A stretch of DNA of 64,000 bases from Nonomuraea rubra (GTDB lineage: Bacteria > Actinomycetota > Actinomycetes > Streptosporangiales > Streptosporangiaceae), in the NCBI RefSeq assembly GCF_014207985.1, contig NZ_JACHMI010000001.1, positions 7,547,001 through 7,611,000 of the forward strand. Direction: 5' to 3'. Both the position numbers and the translations under genes were made by a program. The notes below the pieces were generated by a model, which was not told the origin of the DNA, ran no database searches, and saw only the letters and a list, made by a program, of their open reading frames with translations. Positions 19,954 through 28,617 of this stretch are shown piece after piece. The first letter of the stretch is position 1. Each line of letters opens with the position of its first letter.

Positions 19954-21105
19954 TCAGGCGAGCTGCAGGGCGGGCATCGGCTCCGGCACCGCGGCCTCGC
20001 CGAGGATGTGCAGGTCCGCGCGGAAGGCCGCCAGGTACGCCTCGCGGTCCCGGAACGTCGCGGCCAGCGCGTCGCCGTAGTCGATGAGCTGCCGGTGTGC
20101 GTGCCTGCGCGGCTCGTACCTGGCGTGGAGCAGCTTGTCGAGCAGCTCCGGGTCGTCGCCCGCCGCGCAGATGACGTCCGCCAGGATCTCGGCGTCGTGC
20201 AGCGTGTAGCTCATGCCCATGCCGGTCATCGGGTGGCAGGCGAACGCCGCGGAGCCGAGCAGGGCGGCGTTGCCCTTGTGGTACGCCTCCACGCGCAGCG
20301 ACGAGACCTTGATCAGCTGCCAGGTGGCGGGCTGCAGGGCGTTGAACGCGTCCGAGCTGTCGGTCACGAACTTCTTCAGCTCGTCGAGCAGTGCGGGGAT
20401 GCCGTCCTGGAAGATCTCCTTGTCGTCCTCGGGCGGTAAGCCGACGAACACGCGGGCCTGATCCCTGTTGATCGGATAGAGGTAGGTGAGCCAGCCTTCC
20501 GAGCTGAAGTACAGCCGGTTGAGCTGGGCGACGCTGGCGCTCAGCGGCACGGTGGCCACGCGCATGAGCAGCCGTTCGTACGGCATCGTCCGCTGCTCGA
20601 TGCCCAGCGCCTGGCGCACGGCGGACTTGGTGCCGTCGGCGCCGATCACCACCCCGGCCCGCAACCTCCGCCCATCCTGGAGCATGAGCTCTTCAACCCT
20701 CTCACCCACCGGGCCCTGGCCGACCGCGATGTCCGCGATGCTGGCGTCGAACCAGAACTCGACGTCCTGCATCGCGCAAGAGGTGTAGATGAGCTCGACC
20801 AGCTCCCGGTAGGGACGGATGAGGAAGCCGCCGTCGGGGAAGCGGCACTCCTTGATGGGGTCGCCATCGTGGTAGTAGCGGATGAGGTCGCGTCGCAGGC
20901 CATGGCGTTCGACGAGATCGGCCAGCCCGTGCCGGGCCAGCACCCGCAGGCCCGGGGGCTTGAGGAAGTCGGCGCCCGCGCTCGGGACGGAGGGTCCCTG
21001 CTCGATGACGACGACGTTCAGGCCGCGGCGGCCCAGCAGCAAGGCCAGGAAGCAGCCGCCGAGCCCGGCGCCGACGATGGCTACGTCGCACGATGTGGTT
21101 GCCAT
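19954..21105 (-). CDS. FAD-dependent monooxygenase (PHBH/UbiH-type fold)
   Basis: A 383-residue flavoprotein with the N-terminal Rossmann motif VAIVGAGLGGCFLALLLGRR and the DG motif VIGADGTKSAV. The third family motif, normally GDAAH followed by P and G residues, reads GSAAFACHPMTGMGMSYTLH, so the usual aspartate that contacts the FAD ribityl chain is a serine. It likely hydroxylates or oxidises an aromatic or polyene substrate. It lies 26 bp downstream of an MFS exporter in the same direction and ends a cluster that includes a second flavoenzyme. Confidence 0.82.
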   Translation of the reverse strand: MATTSCDVAIVGAGLGGCFLALLLGRRGLNVVVIEQGPSVPSAGADFLKPPGLRVLARHGLADLVERHGLRRDLIRYYHDGDPIKECRFPDGGFLIRPYRELVELIYTSCAMQDVEFWFDASIADIAVGQGPVGERVEELMLQDGRRLRAGVVIGADGTKSAVRQALGIEQRTMPYERLLMRVATVPLSASVAQLNRLYFSSEGWLTYLYPINRDQARVFVGLPPEDDKEIFQDGIPALLDELKKFVTDSSDAFNALQPATWQLIKVSSLRVEAYHKGNAALLGSAAFACHPMTGMGMSYTLHDAEILADVICAAGDDPELLDKLLHARYEPRRHAHRQLIDYGDALAATFRDREAYLAAFRADLHILGEAAVPEPMPALQLA

Positions 21106-21131
21106 GACGAGAGCCCTTCTGAATGGTTGAA

Positions 21132-22724
21132 CTAGTTCGTATGCCCGCGGATGCCTGCGAGGGGGCCGGGTTCGGCCGATCGCGGCCGCGGGACAGCGTC
21201 CGTGTAGGGGTCCGTGGGGGGTGTGCGGGTCTCGACTGGCAGCAGCGCGTCGGCCTCCGCCGCCACGGTGGCGAGGGTCATACGCAGCTCGAGCAGCAGC
21301 CGGCGGGGCACCTTGACCATGACGTCGTCCGGGTCCGGCCGGAGCCGGGTGATCTTGGTCAGGGCGAGTGCTCCGATCAGCACGGAGATGGCCACGCACA
21401 GGGCGAGCGCGCCGGCCAGGCCCGCGAAGGGGCCGGTCATGAACGGGTGGTCGATCACGACGGACACGACCGCGATGCCGACGGCTCCGCCGACCATGCG
21501 GGCCATGGTGGCCGCGCCGACGGCGGAGGCGTACTGGTGGGGGCGGGCGGCCAGGGTGGTGGCGACGGAGGTGCCGGGCGCGAGCGCGCCGACCCCCACG
21601 CCGACCACGACGCTGGCGATCAGGCCCCACACGGTGGGGCCCGCCTGCGTCAGCACGAGCACGCAGGCGCCGCCGCACAGCAGCGATCCGGCGTAGATGA
21701 GACCGTACGCGCCGACCCGCTTGACGATCTTTCCGGCCAGGAAGCTCGTCACGACGACGGCGACCGAGGTGGGGGTCAGCCACATGGCCACTTCGAGCAT
21801 GGGGTAGCCGAGGTGCAGCAGGTAGAGCGGCTGCACGGTGAGCAGCCCGTACGACAGCGCGCCGAACCCCCAGGTGGCCAGCCAGCCCCAGACGAACCGG
21901 GGCCGCCGCCACAGGGCCAGGTCGATCGCGGGCAGGCGGTGGTGCCTGGCCTGCGCGAACGCGCCGCCGAGCAGGGCCAGCGCGGCCAGCGCGAGCCATA
22001 CCACGTCCATGCCCCAGGCCATGGCCTTGGAGATGGCCAGCACGATGACGGCGATCCCGGCGGCCAGCAGCCAGGCGCCGAGCACGTCCGGCATGCCCTT
22101 GGCGGGGGTGCGCCGGCCGGACGGGAGAGCCACGCACGCGATGAGCAGCGCCACGCCGATGATGACGTCGGGGATGAACAGCGCCCGCCAGCCGACGGTG
22201 GCGGCCAGCCAGCCGCCGCCCGCCTGCATGAGCAGGCAGCCCAGCCCGGAGGCGGAGCTCCACAGTGCGATCGCGCCGCGGCGCTGCGACTCCGGCAGCT
22301 CGCCGAGCAGCAGCCCGAGGCTGGCCGGGATCATCGCCGCGGCTCCGGCGCCCTGGACGGCCCGTGCGGCCAGCACGTACGACCAGGGCTCCACGGCGAC
22401 GGTGGCGATCCCGCCCAGCACGAACACCACGAGCCCGACGGCGAGCACGCGGCGGCGGCCGAACAGGTCGGCCCAGCGGCCGGCGGTGGCCAGCAGGGCC
22501 GCGATCGGGATGAACGCCGCGCTGGTCAGCCACACCAGGTCACCCAGCGGCATGCCGGCGCCGGCGGGTGTGTACCGCAGCACTCCCACTGCCAGGGTGG
22601 TGGCCGTGGTGTCGGCCATCACCGTCAACATGACACCCGCACCGACCAGGCGCAGCATCACACCGTGACGCCGGTCCGCGCCGGTCGTGCCCGTCCCCCG
22701 GACGGCCGCTGGTGACGAACGCAC
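21132..22724 (-). CDS. MFS transporter, DHA2 (EmrB/QacA) family
   Basis: A 530-residue exporter with about 14 hydrophobic segments, the motif A-like GRWADLFGRRRVLAVG after TM2 and the motif C-like LLMQAGGGWLAATVGWR. Such drug:H+ antiporters often export specialised metabolites. I chose the GTG at 22724, preceded by AGGAGG, over a longer frame. The C-terminal 60 residues are a soluble Pro/Arg-rich tail. Between two flavoenzyme genes on one strand, it probably exports the cluster product or confers self-resistance. Confidence 0.88.
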   Translation of the reverse strand: MRSSPAAVRGTGTTGADRRHGVMLRLVGAGVMLTVMADTTATTLAVGVLRYTPAGAGMPLGDLVWLTSAAFIPIAALLATAGRWADLFGRRRVLAVGLVVFVLGGIATVAVEPWSYVLAARAVQGAGAAAMIPASLGLLLGELPESQRRGAIALWSSASGLGCLLMQAGGGWLAATVGWRALFIPDVIIGVALLIACVALPSGRRTPAKGMPDVLGAWLLAAGIAVIVLAISKAMAWGMDVVWLALAALALLGGAFAQARHHRLPAIDLALWRRPRFVWGWLATWGFGALSYGLLTVQPLYLLHLGYPMLEVAMWLTPTSVAVVVTSFLAGKIVKRVGAYGLIYAGSLLCGGACVLVLTQAGPTVWGLIASVVVGVGVGALAPGTSVATTLAARPHQYASAVGAATMARMVGGAVGIAVVSVVIDHPFMTGPFAGLAGALALCVAISVLIGALALTKITRLRPDPDDVMVKVPRRLLLELRMTLATVAAEADALLPVETRTPPTDPYTDAVPRPRSAEPGPLAGIRGHTN

Positions 22725-22829
22725 GTGTCCTCCTGTATGAGCGCTATGTGAGCGTCGGCCCGTCTCCGCCGCGCGCACCCTCCGGCGGTGCGGGTGGCGG
22801 AGCTGACGTGAGTCTCCGAAGGGGCGGGG

Positions 22830-24230
22830 TCAGGCGCCGTAGCGGCCGGGCGAGATGATGCCGTCCGGGTCGAGCGCCGTCTTGAGCCTGTGCAGCATGC
22901 CGAGGCCGGCGGTGCTGGTCTCGGACCAGACGTCGGCGGCGGCGTGATCGATGTCGGAACGGTAGATGGCGCAGCCGTGCCCGCGCAGCAGGCAGTTGCC
23001 GTCGTTGCGGAGCTGGTGCGCGCGGTAGGGGGCGTCGGGCGCGCCGCGTTCGAAGAAGATCTGGATGACGCCGTTGGCCAGGTGCTTGCCGACCAGGTTC
23101 CACTCGACCATGAGGGCGGTGGTGTGGCGGTTCACGGCGGTCTGCATGGCGGCGAGGATCTGGTCGGTCTTGCGGGCGTGCATGGGCATCAGCGGCAGCA
23201 GCGCCAGGAAGCCCATCGCGCCCTCGTCGATCCGGTCGCAGGACGTCACGCCGAGCGCGTTGTGCACGCCGCGGCAGGTGGGGATGCCCTGCGCCATGAG
23301 CGCCCGGGGGTAGAGCGGGTCGTCGGGGCCGACCTCGGCCGCGTCCACCACGCGCAGCGCCTCGGCGCCCTCGACCTCGATGAGCGCCTTGCGCAGCAGT
23401 TCCTCGGCCAGCTCGACGGTGGCGTCGCTGCCCATGAGCGGCCCGAGGATGGTGAACAGGCTGGGGTCCACGCCGGCGGGCAGCATCCAGTCGCCGTGGT
23501 CGGGCACGAGCGACAGCTCGCGCACGCGCAGCAGCCCGTCGGCCGGGTTGCCGCGGCGCAGGAAGTCGGTGACCGCGCCGAGCGCCACGCCGACCTGGTC
23601 GCGCGGGATGCGGCCGTGCACCAGCCCGATGGTCTCCGGGCGCGGCACCAGCGACACGGCCATGGCGGTGACGATGCCCAGGTTGTGCTGCACGAACGTC
23701 TGCGTCAGGTCGGGCCCGGCGACCCGGCCGTGGTAGCGTCCCGCCGGGTCCAGCCCGCCGGTGGTGACCACGCTGCCGTCGGCCAGCACGGCCTCCAGCC
23801 CGGCCACGTCGTGGACGCGGGAGCGGACGCAGCCGTCGCCGCGGTCGAGGGCGTTGCCGATCACGGAGGTGTCGGCGCACGAGGCGGTGACGTTGAGCAT
23901 CCACGGGGTGTCGCGCAGCACCGCGGCGAGCTGCCGCTGGGTGACGCCCGGCTCGACGACCGCGAAGCCGGCCTCCAGGTCGAGGCCGCGGATGCGGTTC
24001 ATGCCGCCGAGGTCCACGACCACGTTGTCGTCGGTGACCGGCGTGGCCGAGCCCATGCCCCAGTTCCTGCCCGTGCTGATCGGGTAGAGGCGGCGGCGGG
24101 CGGTCATGGCGTGCCGTACGAGGGCGCGGACCTCGTCCAGGCTGTGTGGCGTCTCGATGCCCGCCACGGTGCGCGGCTGGTGGCCCCCGACGTCACGCGA
24201 CCGCAGCTCGGGTCGCGATAGTCCCTGCAT
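22830..24230 (-). CDS. FAD-binding oxidoreductase, VAO/PCMH family
   Basis: A 466-residue flavoenzyme of the vanillyl-alcohol oxidase/p-cresol methylhydroxylase superfamily. The FAD-binding PCMH domain occupies roughly residues 20-200 (STGRNWGMGSATP, VVVDLGGMNRI, VVEPGVTQRQL, IGNALDRGDG), and the protein ends with the typical LDPDGIISPGRYG. The superfamily oxidises phenolic or alcohol groups. Start is an ATG at 24230 with GAGGAG upstream. It lies 67 bp after the 84-residue peptide gene and before the MFS gene. Confidence 0.88.
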   Translation of the reverse strand: MQGLSRPELRSRDVGGHQPRTVAGIETPHSLDEVRALVRHAMTARRRLYPISTGRNWGMGSATPVTDDNVVVDLGGMNRIRGLDLEAGFAVVEPGVTQRQLAAVLRDTPWMLNVTASCADTSVIGNALDRGDGCVRSRVHDVAGLEAVLADGSVVTTGGLDPAGRYHGRVAGPDLTQTFVQHNLGIVTAMAVSLVPRPETIGLVHGRIPRDQVGVALGAVTDFLRRGNPADGLLRVRELSLVPDHGDWMLPAGVDPSLFTILGPLMGSDATVELAEELLRKALIEVEGAEALRVVDAAEVGPDDPLYPRALMAQGIPTCRGVHNALGVTSCDRIDEGAMGFLALLPLMPMHARKTDQILAAMQTAVNRHTTALMVEWNLVGKHLANGVIQIFFERGAPDAPYRAHQLRNDGNCLLRGHGCAIYRSDIDHAAADVWSETSTAGLGMLHRLKTALDPDGIISPGRYGA

Positions 24231-24297
24231 GACTCTCCTCAAGGGGTGAGATTCGCTCTTCCGGCTCCCTGCGTCGGAGCCGCTGTGGGGGCACACG

Positions 24298-24552
24298 TCA
24301 GACGGTGTGCTGGAGCAGGTCGTCGATCGAACCGATGGCCTGGTTGGACAGCTCCCTGATGCCGAGCAGGCGCTGCTCGACGTGGACGTTCTCCTCCGGG
24401 AGCGGTTCGGGGAGCGGGGCGGTGCCGGGGAAGTCGAGCGTGCCGCGGGGCGCGGTCTGCGCGGGCACCTCGTGCAGGCTGTACGGGTGGCGGCGGACGT
24501 GGTCGGTGTGCTCGCGACGGGAGCGGGCGGGCAGGTGCGGGGGGGTTCGCAT
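24298..24552 (-). CDS. Small peptide, 84 residues, in flavoenzyme cluster
   Basis: Starts MRTPPHLPARSRREHTDHVR. A basic, His/Arg-rich N-terminal third is followed by a proline-rich middle (FPGTAPLPEPLPEE) and an acidic, probably helical C-terminus (RLLGIRELSNQAIGSIDDLL) ending HTV. AGGAGA lies about ten bases before the ATG. The leader-like half plus variable tail, size and position between biosynthetic genes resemble a RiPP precursor, but no maturation enzyme of a known class is adjacent, so this is only a possibility. It could equally be a small carrier or regulator. Confidence 0.55.
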   Translation of the reverse strand: MRTPPHLPARSRREHTDHVRRHPYSLHEVPAQTAPRGTLDFPGTAPLPEPLPEENVHVEQRLLGIRELSNQAIGSIDDLLQHTV

Positions 24553-24621
24553 GACGGGAGCTCTCCTACCGGGCTCGAACGGGGGTTTCCTGGCGACCGC
24601 TCGCCGTTGAGCGGCTGGTGG

Positions 24622-25539
24622 TCAGCGCGCGCCCTCCTCGGTCTCCTCGAAGCCGGGGTAGCCGGTCCGTGGAGCGACCGCCGCGGGGGTGGCCGCGGGG
24701 GTGATTCGTGGCACGCCGTGGTTGATGACGCTCGCGGCGATGCGGCGCTCCGCCAGCCCCATGTGGGGACGGCCGGCGCCGGTGGAACCCGGCCGGGCAC
24801 CGGCCGAGCCTGTGATCATGGAGCTGGCGTGCACCCAGCGGCGCGACTCCGCCAGCACCTCACGCTGCGCGCGGCCCAGCTCCGAATGCCGCGCGTAGTG
24901 CTCGCAGACGGCCCGCGCCAGCACCCGTGCCATCACGAGGTGCTCCTGGCAGGCGCCCGCGATCTTCGCTTCCAGGCCGGCGACCTGGGCGAGGAGCAGT
25001 TGCAGGTGCGGCAGGGCCGAGCTGCGCTCGAACCCGTCGAGCTCGGCCAGCCGCTCCGGCCAGCGCAGCCGCCGTTCGATGGAGGCGCACACGGCGCTCA
25101 CCACCTGGGCGGCGGGCTCGTCGTCCGGGGCGCGGCCGTCGAGCTGCACGGCGCGCTGCGCGGTCGGCTCGAAGTCGGTGAGCCTGCGCAGGCCGCTCTG
25201 CAGCAGGCGGATGCGGTTGTGCAGGCACGCGGCGCTCCAGCCGAGCACCAGCAGGCGGTCGGCGTCGGCCTCGCAGTGCCAGCCGACCAGCGCCACCTCG
25301 CGGGCCATGCGGTGGTGCAGCACCCATGACTCCTGCTCGCCCACGGGCGCCGGCGTGTCGATCCATACCTGGAGTCCGCCGGGGGGCAGCTCCGCGACCC
25401 CGACGTCCATGCCCTCGGGCGCGACCCTGGCGCAGATCCGCCGTACGACGCGTTGCTGGGCGGCTGTCTCCGGCGCCATGGGCGCCGGGCCTGGCAGCAC
25501 ACGTTCCTGGGCGACTCTCGCCCTCGGCTCGATGCTCAA
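24622..25539 (-). CDS. Unrecognised protein, about 305 residues, first gene of the flavoenzyme cluster
   Basis: An Arg/Ala/Leu-rich, mostly helical soluble protein. Segments such as ADADRLLVLGWSAACLHNRI, ALPHLQLLLAQVAGLEAKIA and LVMARVLARAVCEHYARH suggest a helical bundle; the C-terminal 60 residues are Pro/Gly/Thr-rich and probably disordered. I see no cofactor motif, no DDxxD and no kinase motif. I favour the TTG at 25539 with GGGAGG upstream; a GTG at 25578 would add 13 residues but has no Shine-Dalgarno. It is read first in the cluster, 69 bp before the 84-residue peptide gene. The family is unknown to me. Confidence 0.6.
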   Translation of the reverse strand: MSIEPRARVAQERVLPGPAPMAPETAAQQRVVRRICARVAPEGMDVGVAELPPGGLQVWIDTPAPVGEQESWVLHHRMAREVALVGWHCEADADRLLVLGWSAACLHNRIRLLQSGLRRLTDFEPTAQRAVQLDGRAPDDEPAAQVVSAVCASIERRLRWPERLAELDGFERSSALPHLQLLLAQVAGLEAKIAGACQEHLVMARVLARAVCEHYARHSELGRAQREVLAESRRWVHASSMITGSAGARPGSTGAGRPHMGLAERRIAASVINHGVPRITPAATPAAVAPRTGYPGFEETEEGAR

Positions 25540-25781
25540 TCTGGGCCACCTCCCGACCCGACCTACGTAAATTGACACTTAATAGTGCCGTCCCGATCGT
25601 CGTTATGCGGCGGTTTTCTGTCAACTGCTACTTAACGCAGACGGTATGGATCGCCGGCGGCCCAGGAAGATCGAGTCGTTGATCCCGGACTTCCCGCAGG
25701 TGAATGCGCGGTTACGCGGGGTTGATGATCTAGAGTCCGTACGGTGCGGCAGATCGTGGACGACAGGCGGGGAGAAAGCCG

Positions 25782-27479
25782 GTGCCGGTGACCAGAGCCA
25801 TGGTCGCGGCCCTGTCCATGGCCGCCGGGCTGCCCGCGTACCACGGTCCGGCGCAGGCCGGAGGCGGTTACTGCGTGCTACCTGATCGCCCCATTCAGTC
25901 CGGCCCTTACCTCGTCGCCACTGCTTCCTTCCTAGACTGGATTCATCCGAATCCGCCGCCGGCCGAACCCGAGCCGGAGGGCGCGGAACGCCTCGACTTC
26001 GCCGGGTTCCCGAACGTGTCGGCCCTCGACGTGACCGGCCCCCGCGGCCGTCCCGAGACGAAGGTGATCGCCACGTACACCACGAACGTGGACAAGGTCG
26101 TCACCCTCACCAGCGCCGCCGCCGTCTCGGAGGACGGCGGGCGCACCTTCGGCCCGGCCGGCCAGACGCCGCTGCGGGAGTCGCCGATCGAGCTGCACGA
26201 CGGCCGGTTCTTCGCCACGGAGTACTACCTGGCCAGGACGGGCCCGCACACGGCTCGCCTGGGCGTGCTCACCTCGTCCGCGCTGGAGGACGGCGAGAGC
26301 TGGCTGCGCTCGGAGGCCGTCCTGACCACGCCCGGCGACCTGCTGCCCGGCGGGGCCGCGCACGGGGCGCCGATCCAGCTCGCCGACGGGACGATCCTGA
26401 TCACGGCCTACGCGCGCTACAGCGGCACCGGGGCGTACCAGTCCGAGGTGTACGCCAGCCGCGACGGCGGGCGCACGTTCGAGCGGCGCGGGGTGATCGC
26501 CGAGCCCGAGCCCGGGTTCGCCTACAACGAGGCGGCGGTCGAGCAGGCGGTGGACGGCAGCCTCGTGGCGGTGCTGCGCCGCGACGGCGGCAGGTACTCC
26601 ACGCTGCACCAGAGCCGCTCCACCGACGGCGGGCACACCTGGGAGCCGGTGCGGGAGCTGCGCCTGGCCGGCTACGACTGCGTGGTGCGCGGGGTGGCGC
26701 CCCGGCTGCTGCTGATGCCCGGCGGCGCGCTCGTGCTGAGCGCCGGGCGGCCGGACAACTGGCTCACGGTCTCGCCCGACGGGCTCGGGCAGGAGTGGCT
26801 GGAGCCGCGAGTGACCTACCACAACCGCGACGGCATCGTGGACGTGCGCGGCTCCTCCGGCTACACGGGGCTGGCCGCCGTCGGGCCGCACCGGTTCATC
26901 CAGGTGTTCGACAACTGCAAGCTGCCCGGGGTGCGGCCGGACGGGCTGCTCGACGAGACGGCGTGCCCGGCCCACGGCCGCTTCGAGTACGGCGGCCGGT
27001 ACGCGGTCAAGCGCCTGCTGTTCGACGTCGCCACGCCCGGCACCCGGCTGGACCTGGCCGCGCTGCGCCGCCGCGGCGAACTGCGCGTCTCCACCGACAT
27101 GCGCTGGACGAGCCCCCGGCGGCCCCGGACGCGCCCCGGCGGCGCGCTGGACGGCAGCACCGGCTACTGGTCGAGCGCCGTCGCCCGGGGCAGGGGCCGC
27201 TACGTGCTGCACCTGGACCGGCCGTACCCGCTGGCCCGGATCGGCCTGAGCCTGCGCCCCGGGCATCCCGCGAGCGCGCGCGTGTACGTGTCGGCGAACG
27301 GCCGCTCCTGGGGCGAGCCGGTCGTCACGATCAAGGACCGGGTCGACCACGCCCTGCGCTACGACGAGATCGGCCGCACCGCCCGGCACGTCAAGATCGT
27401 CACCGAGCCCTCGGCGGGCTGCGACCCGGAAATCGGCCGCACGTGCGCGGTGCTGAACGAAGTCGAGCTCTATTCGTGA
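25782..27479 (+). CDS. Secreted sialidase-like BNR-repeat protein with C-terminal discoidin-like domain
   Basis: A 565-residue protein with an N-terminal secretion signal (VTRAMVAALSMAAGLPAY, cleavage around AQAGGGY). The central part is a beta-propeller with Asp-boxes SEDGGRTFGP, SRDGGRTFER and STDGGHTWEP, as in sialidases and other exo-glycosidases. The last 130 residues (DGSTGYWSSAVARGRGRYVL, then VYVSANGRSWGEPV) resemble an F5/8-type C carbohydrate-binding domain. It may release terminal sugars outside the cell, but the arginine triad of true sialidases cannot be assigned by eye. Start GTG at 25782 has GGGGAG eight bases upstream. Confidence 0.75.
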   Translation: MPVTRAMVAALSMAAGLPAYHGPAQAGGGYCVLPDRPIQSGPYLVATASFLDWIHPNPPPAEPEPEGAERLDFAGFPNVSALDVTGPRGRPETKVIATYTTNVDKVVTLTSAAAVSEDGGRTFGPAGQTPLRESPIELHDGRFFATEYYLARTGPHTARLGVLTSSALEDGESWLRSEAVLTTPGDLLPGGAAHGAPIQLADGTILITAYARYSGTGAYQSEVYASRDGGRTFERRGVIAEPEPGFAYNEAAVEQAVDGSLVAVLRRDGGRYSTLHQSRSTDGGHTWEPVRELRLAGYDCVVRGVAPRLLLMPGGALVLSAGRPDNWLTVSPDGLGQEWLEPRVTYHNRDGIVDVRGSSGYTGLAAVGPHRFIQVFDNCKLPGVRPDGLLDETACPAHGRFEYGGRYAVKRLLFDVATPGTRLDLAALRRRGELRVSTDMRWTSPRRPRTRPGGALDGSTGYWSSAVARGRGRYVLHLDRPYPLARIGLSLRPGHPASARVYVSANGRSWGEPVVTIKDRVDHALRYDEIGRTARHVKIVTEPSAGCDPEIGRTCAVLNEVELYS

Positions 27480-27554
27480 ATGCGCCGGCGGCCTGAACGA
27501 TAAAGTTTTCTGCCAGTTGGGGAACGAGGTCAGAGCGGCGAATTCGAATACGCC

Positions 27555-27582
27555 CGCGGGGGGCCGCTCCGGCGCCCCCGCG
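27555..27582. terminator. Hairpin between convergent sialidase-like and DUF2382 genes
   Basis: A GC-rich stem of 11 bp with one bulge (cgcggggg pairing with cccccgcg, plus inner gcc/ggc) closes a 5-base loop, midway in the 120-bp gap between convergent stops at 27479 and 27600. It fits a shared terminator. Confidence 0.65.
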
Positions 27583-27599
27583 CGACTCCTTGCCAGCCC

Positions 27600-28487
27600 T
27601 TACCGGCCCGGCGGCATGTCGCCGCGGCGGCCGAAGGGCATGTCTTTCTCGTCCCCGGTCACGCCCTCCTCGTCGATCTCCAGCCGCTCCTTGCGGACCT
27701 GGCCCTCGACGGTCTCCTCGTGCTGGACGTCCTGCTTGCGTACGTGGATGCGCTCGACCGGCTTGGTCTCCTTGCCGACGACGGCCCGCTCCTCGTGCAG
27801 GATCATCTCGCGGTCCTCGGCCTGGATCTCGTACGTCCCCGCGGCCTGGCCGTCGCGGATGGGCTCGCGCTCGACCACGACCTCCTCGTGCGAGAGCGGG
27901 ATCGTCTGCTGGACGTTCTCGGTCTCGACGTACTTGTGCAGGCGAACGCGGCCTGTCTCCCTGCTCTCCTTGCCGATGTGCAGCTGCTCCTCCGACCGGG
28001 TCATCTCGATGTCGCGCTCGTCGGTGACGCCGCCGGTCATGCCGCCGGCCATCCCGCCGGTCATGCCGGCCCGCTCGCCGGTCAGGCCGGCGGCCTCACC
28101 GGTCAGGCCGTTGCGCTCGCGCTCCCCGGTGACCGGGCCCCGGGTACGGGCCTCGCCGGTGCGCTGGCGCGGGATGTCGGTCGGCTGCATGCCGTAGTAG
28201 CGGTAGAGATCGGCCTCCTCGCTCAGAGACAGGCGGTCGTCCACGTCGATGTTCGGCGCGCCCTTGATCATCTCCTTGTCGAAGGGGACCCGGATCTCGT
28301 CGCCCGAGCGGCGGGAGTTGGCCAGCGGGACGAAGGTCTGCTTCATCCCGAAGAACCCCGTGCGTACGGTCACCCACTCCGGCTCGCCCGAGTGATCGTT
28401 GAGGTAGATCTGGCCTACCTTTCCGATCGACTGTCCGTCCGACCCCACCACATGGCATTCGAGTAGGTTGCGGATCTCTGTTTGCAT
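27600..28487 (-). CDS. PRC-barrel plus DUF2382 stress-type protein
   Basis: A 295-residue protein. Residues 1-85 form a PRC-barrel (ECHVVGSDGQSIGKVGQIYL, TVRTGFFGMKQTFVPL), followed by a Gly/Thr/Arg linker with GMTGGMAGGMTGG. From about 175 comes the DUF2382 domain of repeated charged segments (TRSEEQLHIGKE, SHEEVVVEREPI, LHEERAVVGKET). The domain is found in proteins induced by desiccation and other stresses in actinomycetes and cyanobacteria. I use the ATG at 28487 rather than an upstream frame. A GGGTAT element lies about 50 bp upstream, matching stress sigma promoters. Confidence 0.85.
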   Translation of the reverse strand: MQTEIRNLLECHVVGSDGQSIGKVGQIYLNDHSGEPEWVTVRTGFFGMKQTFVPLANSRRSGDEIRVPFDKEMIKGAPNIDVDDRLSLSEEADLYRYYGMQPTDIPRQRTGEARTRGPVTGERERNGLTGEAAGLTGERAGMTGGMAGGMTGGVTDERDIEMTRSEEQLHIGKESRETGRVRLHKYVETENVQQTIPLSHEEVVVEREPIRDGQAAGTYEIQAEDREMILHEERAVVGKETKPVERIHVRKQDVQHEETVEGQVRKERLEIDEEGVTGDEKDMPFGRRGDMPPGR

Positions 28488-28535
28488 AGCCACAACGATC
28501 CCCCCGATGTGTTCGTCCTGGTTCAAAAGGGACAA

Positions 28536-28563
28536 ATACCCTAAATCGCCATATCGCCACACA
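28536..28563 (-). promoter_or_regulatory. Candidate SigB-like stress promoter for the DUF2382 gene
   Basis: On the minus strand a GTGT element is followed after 17 bases by GGGTAT, close to the actinomycete SigB-group consensus GNNT-N14-16-GGGTAY. The GGGTAT lies about 50 bp before the ATG of the stress-type DUF2382 gene. The spacing is one base over the usual range. Confidence 0.4.
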
Positions 28564-28574
28564 AGGATGGGGCA

Positions 28575-28598
28575 CGTTTCGTTCTATTTCACGAAACG
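28575..28598. repeat. 8-8-8 inverted repeat upstream of the DUF2382 promoter
   Basis: cgtttcgt and acgaaacg flank an 8-base AT-rich loop. It lies downstream of the DUF4142 lipoprotein stop and upstream of the candidate stress promoter, so it may terminate one transcript or bind a regulator of the other. It is unusually AT-rich for this genome. Confidence 0.55.
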
Positions 28599-28617
28599 AC
28601 TCTGAAGTTCTTTCGGA

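Noticed and set aside
24622..25539. Terpene synthase-like reading of the unknown helical protein
   Set aside because: No DDxxD or NSE metal motif is present.
25540..25781. TTGACA elements on both strands taken as promoters for the divergent genes
   Set aside because: Neither has a convincing -10 at 16-18 bases; a promoter is likely here but cannot be placed.
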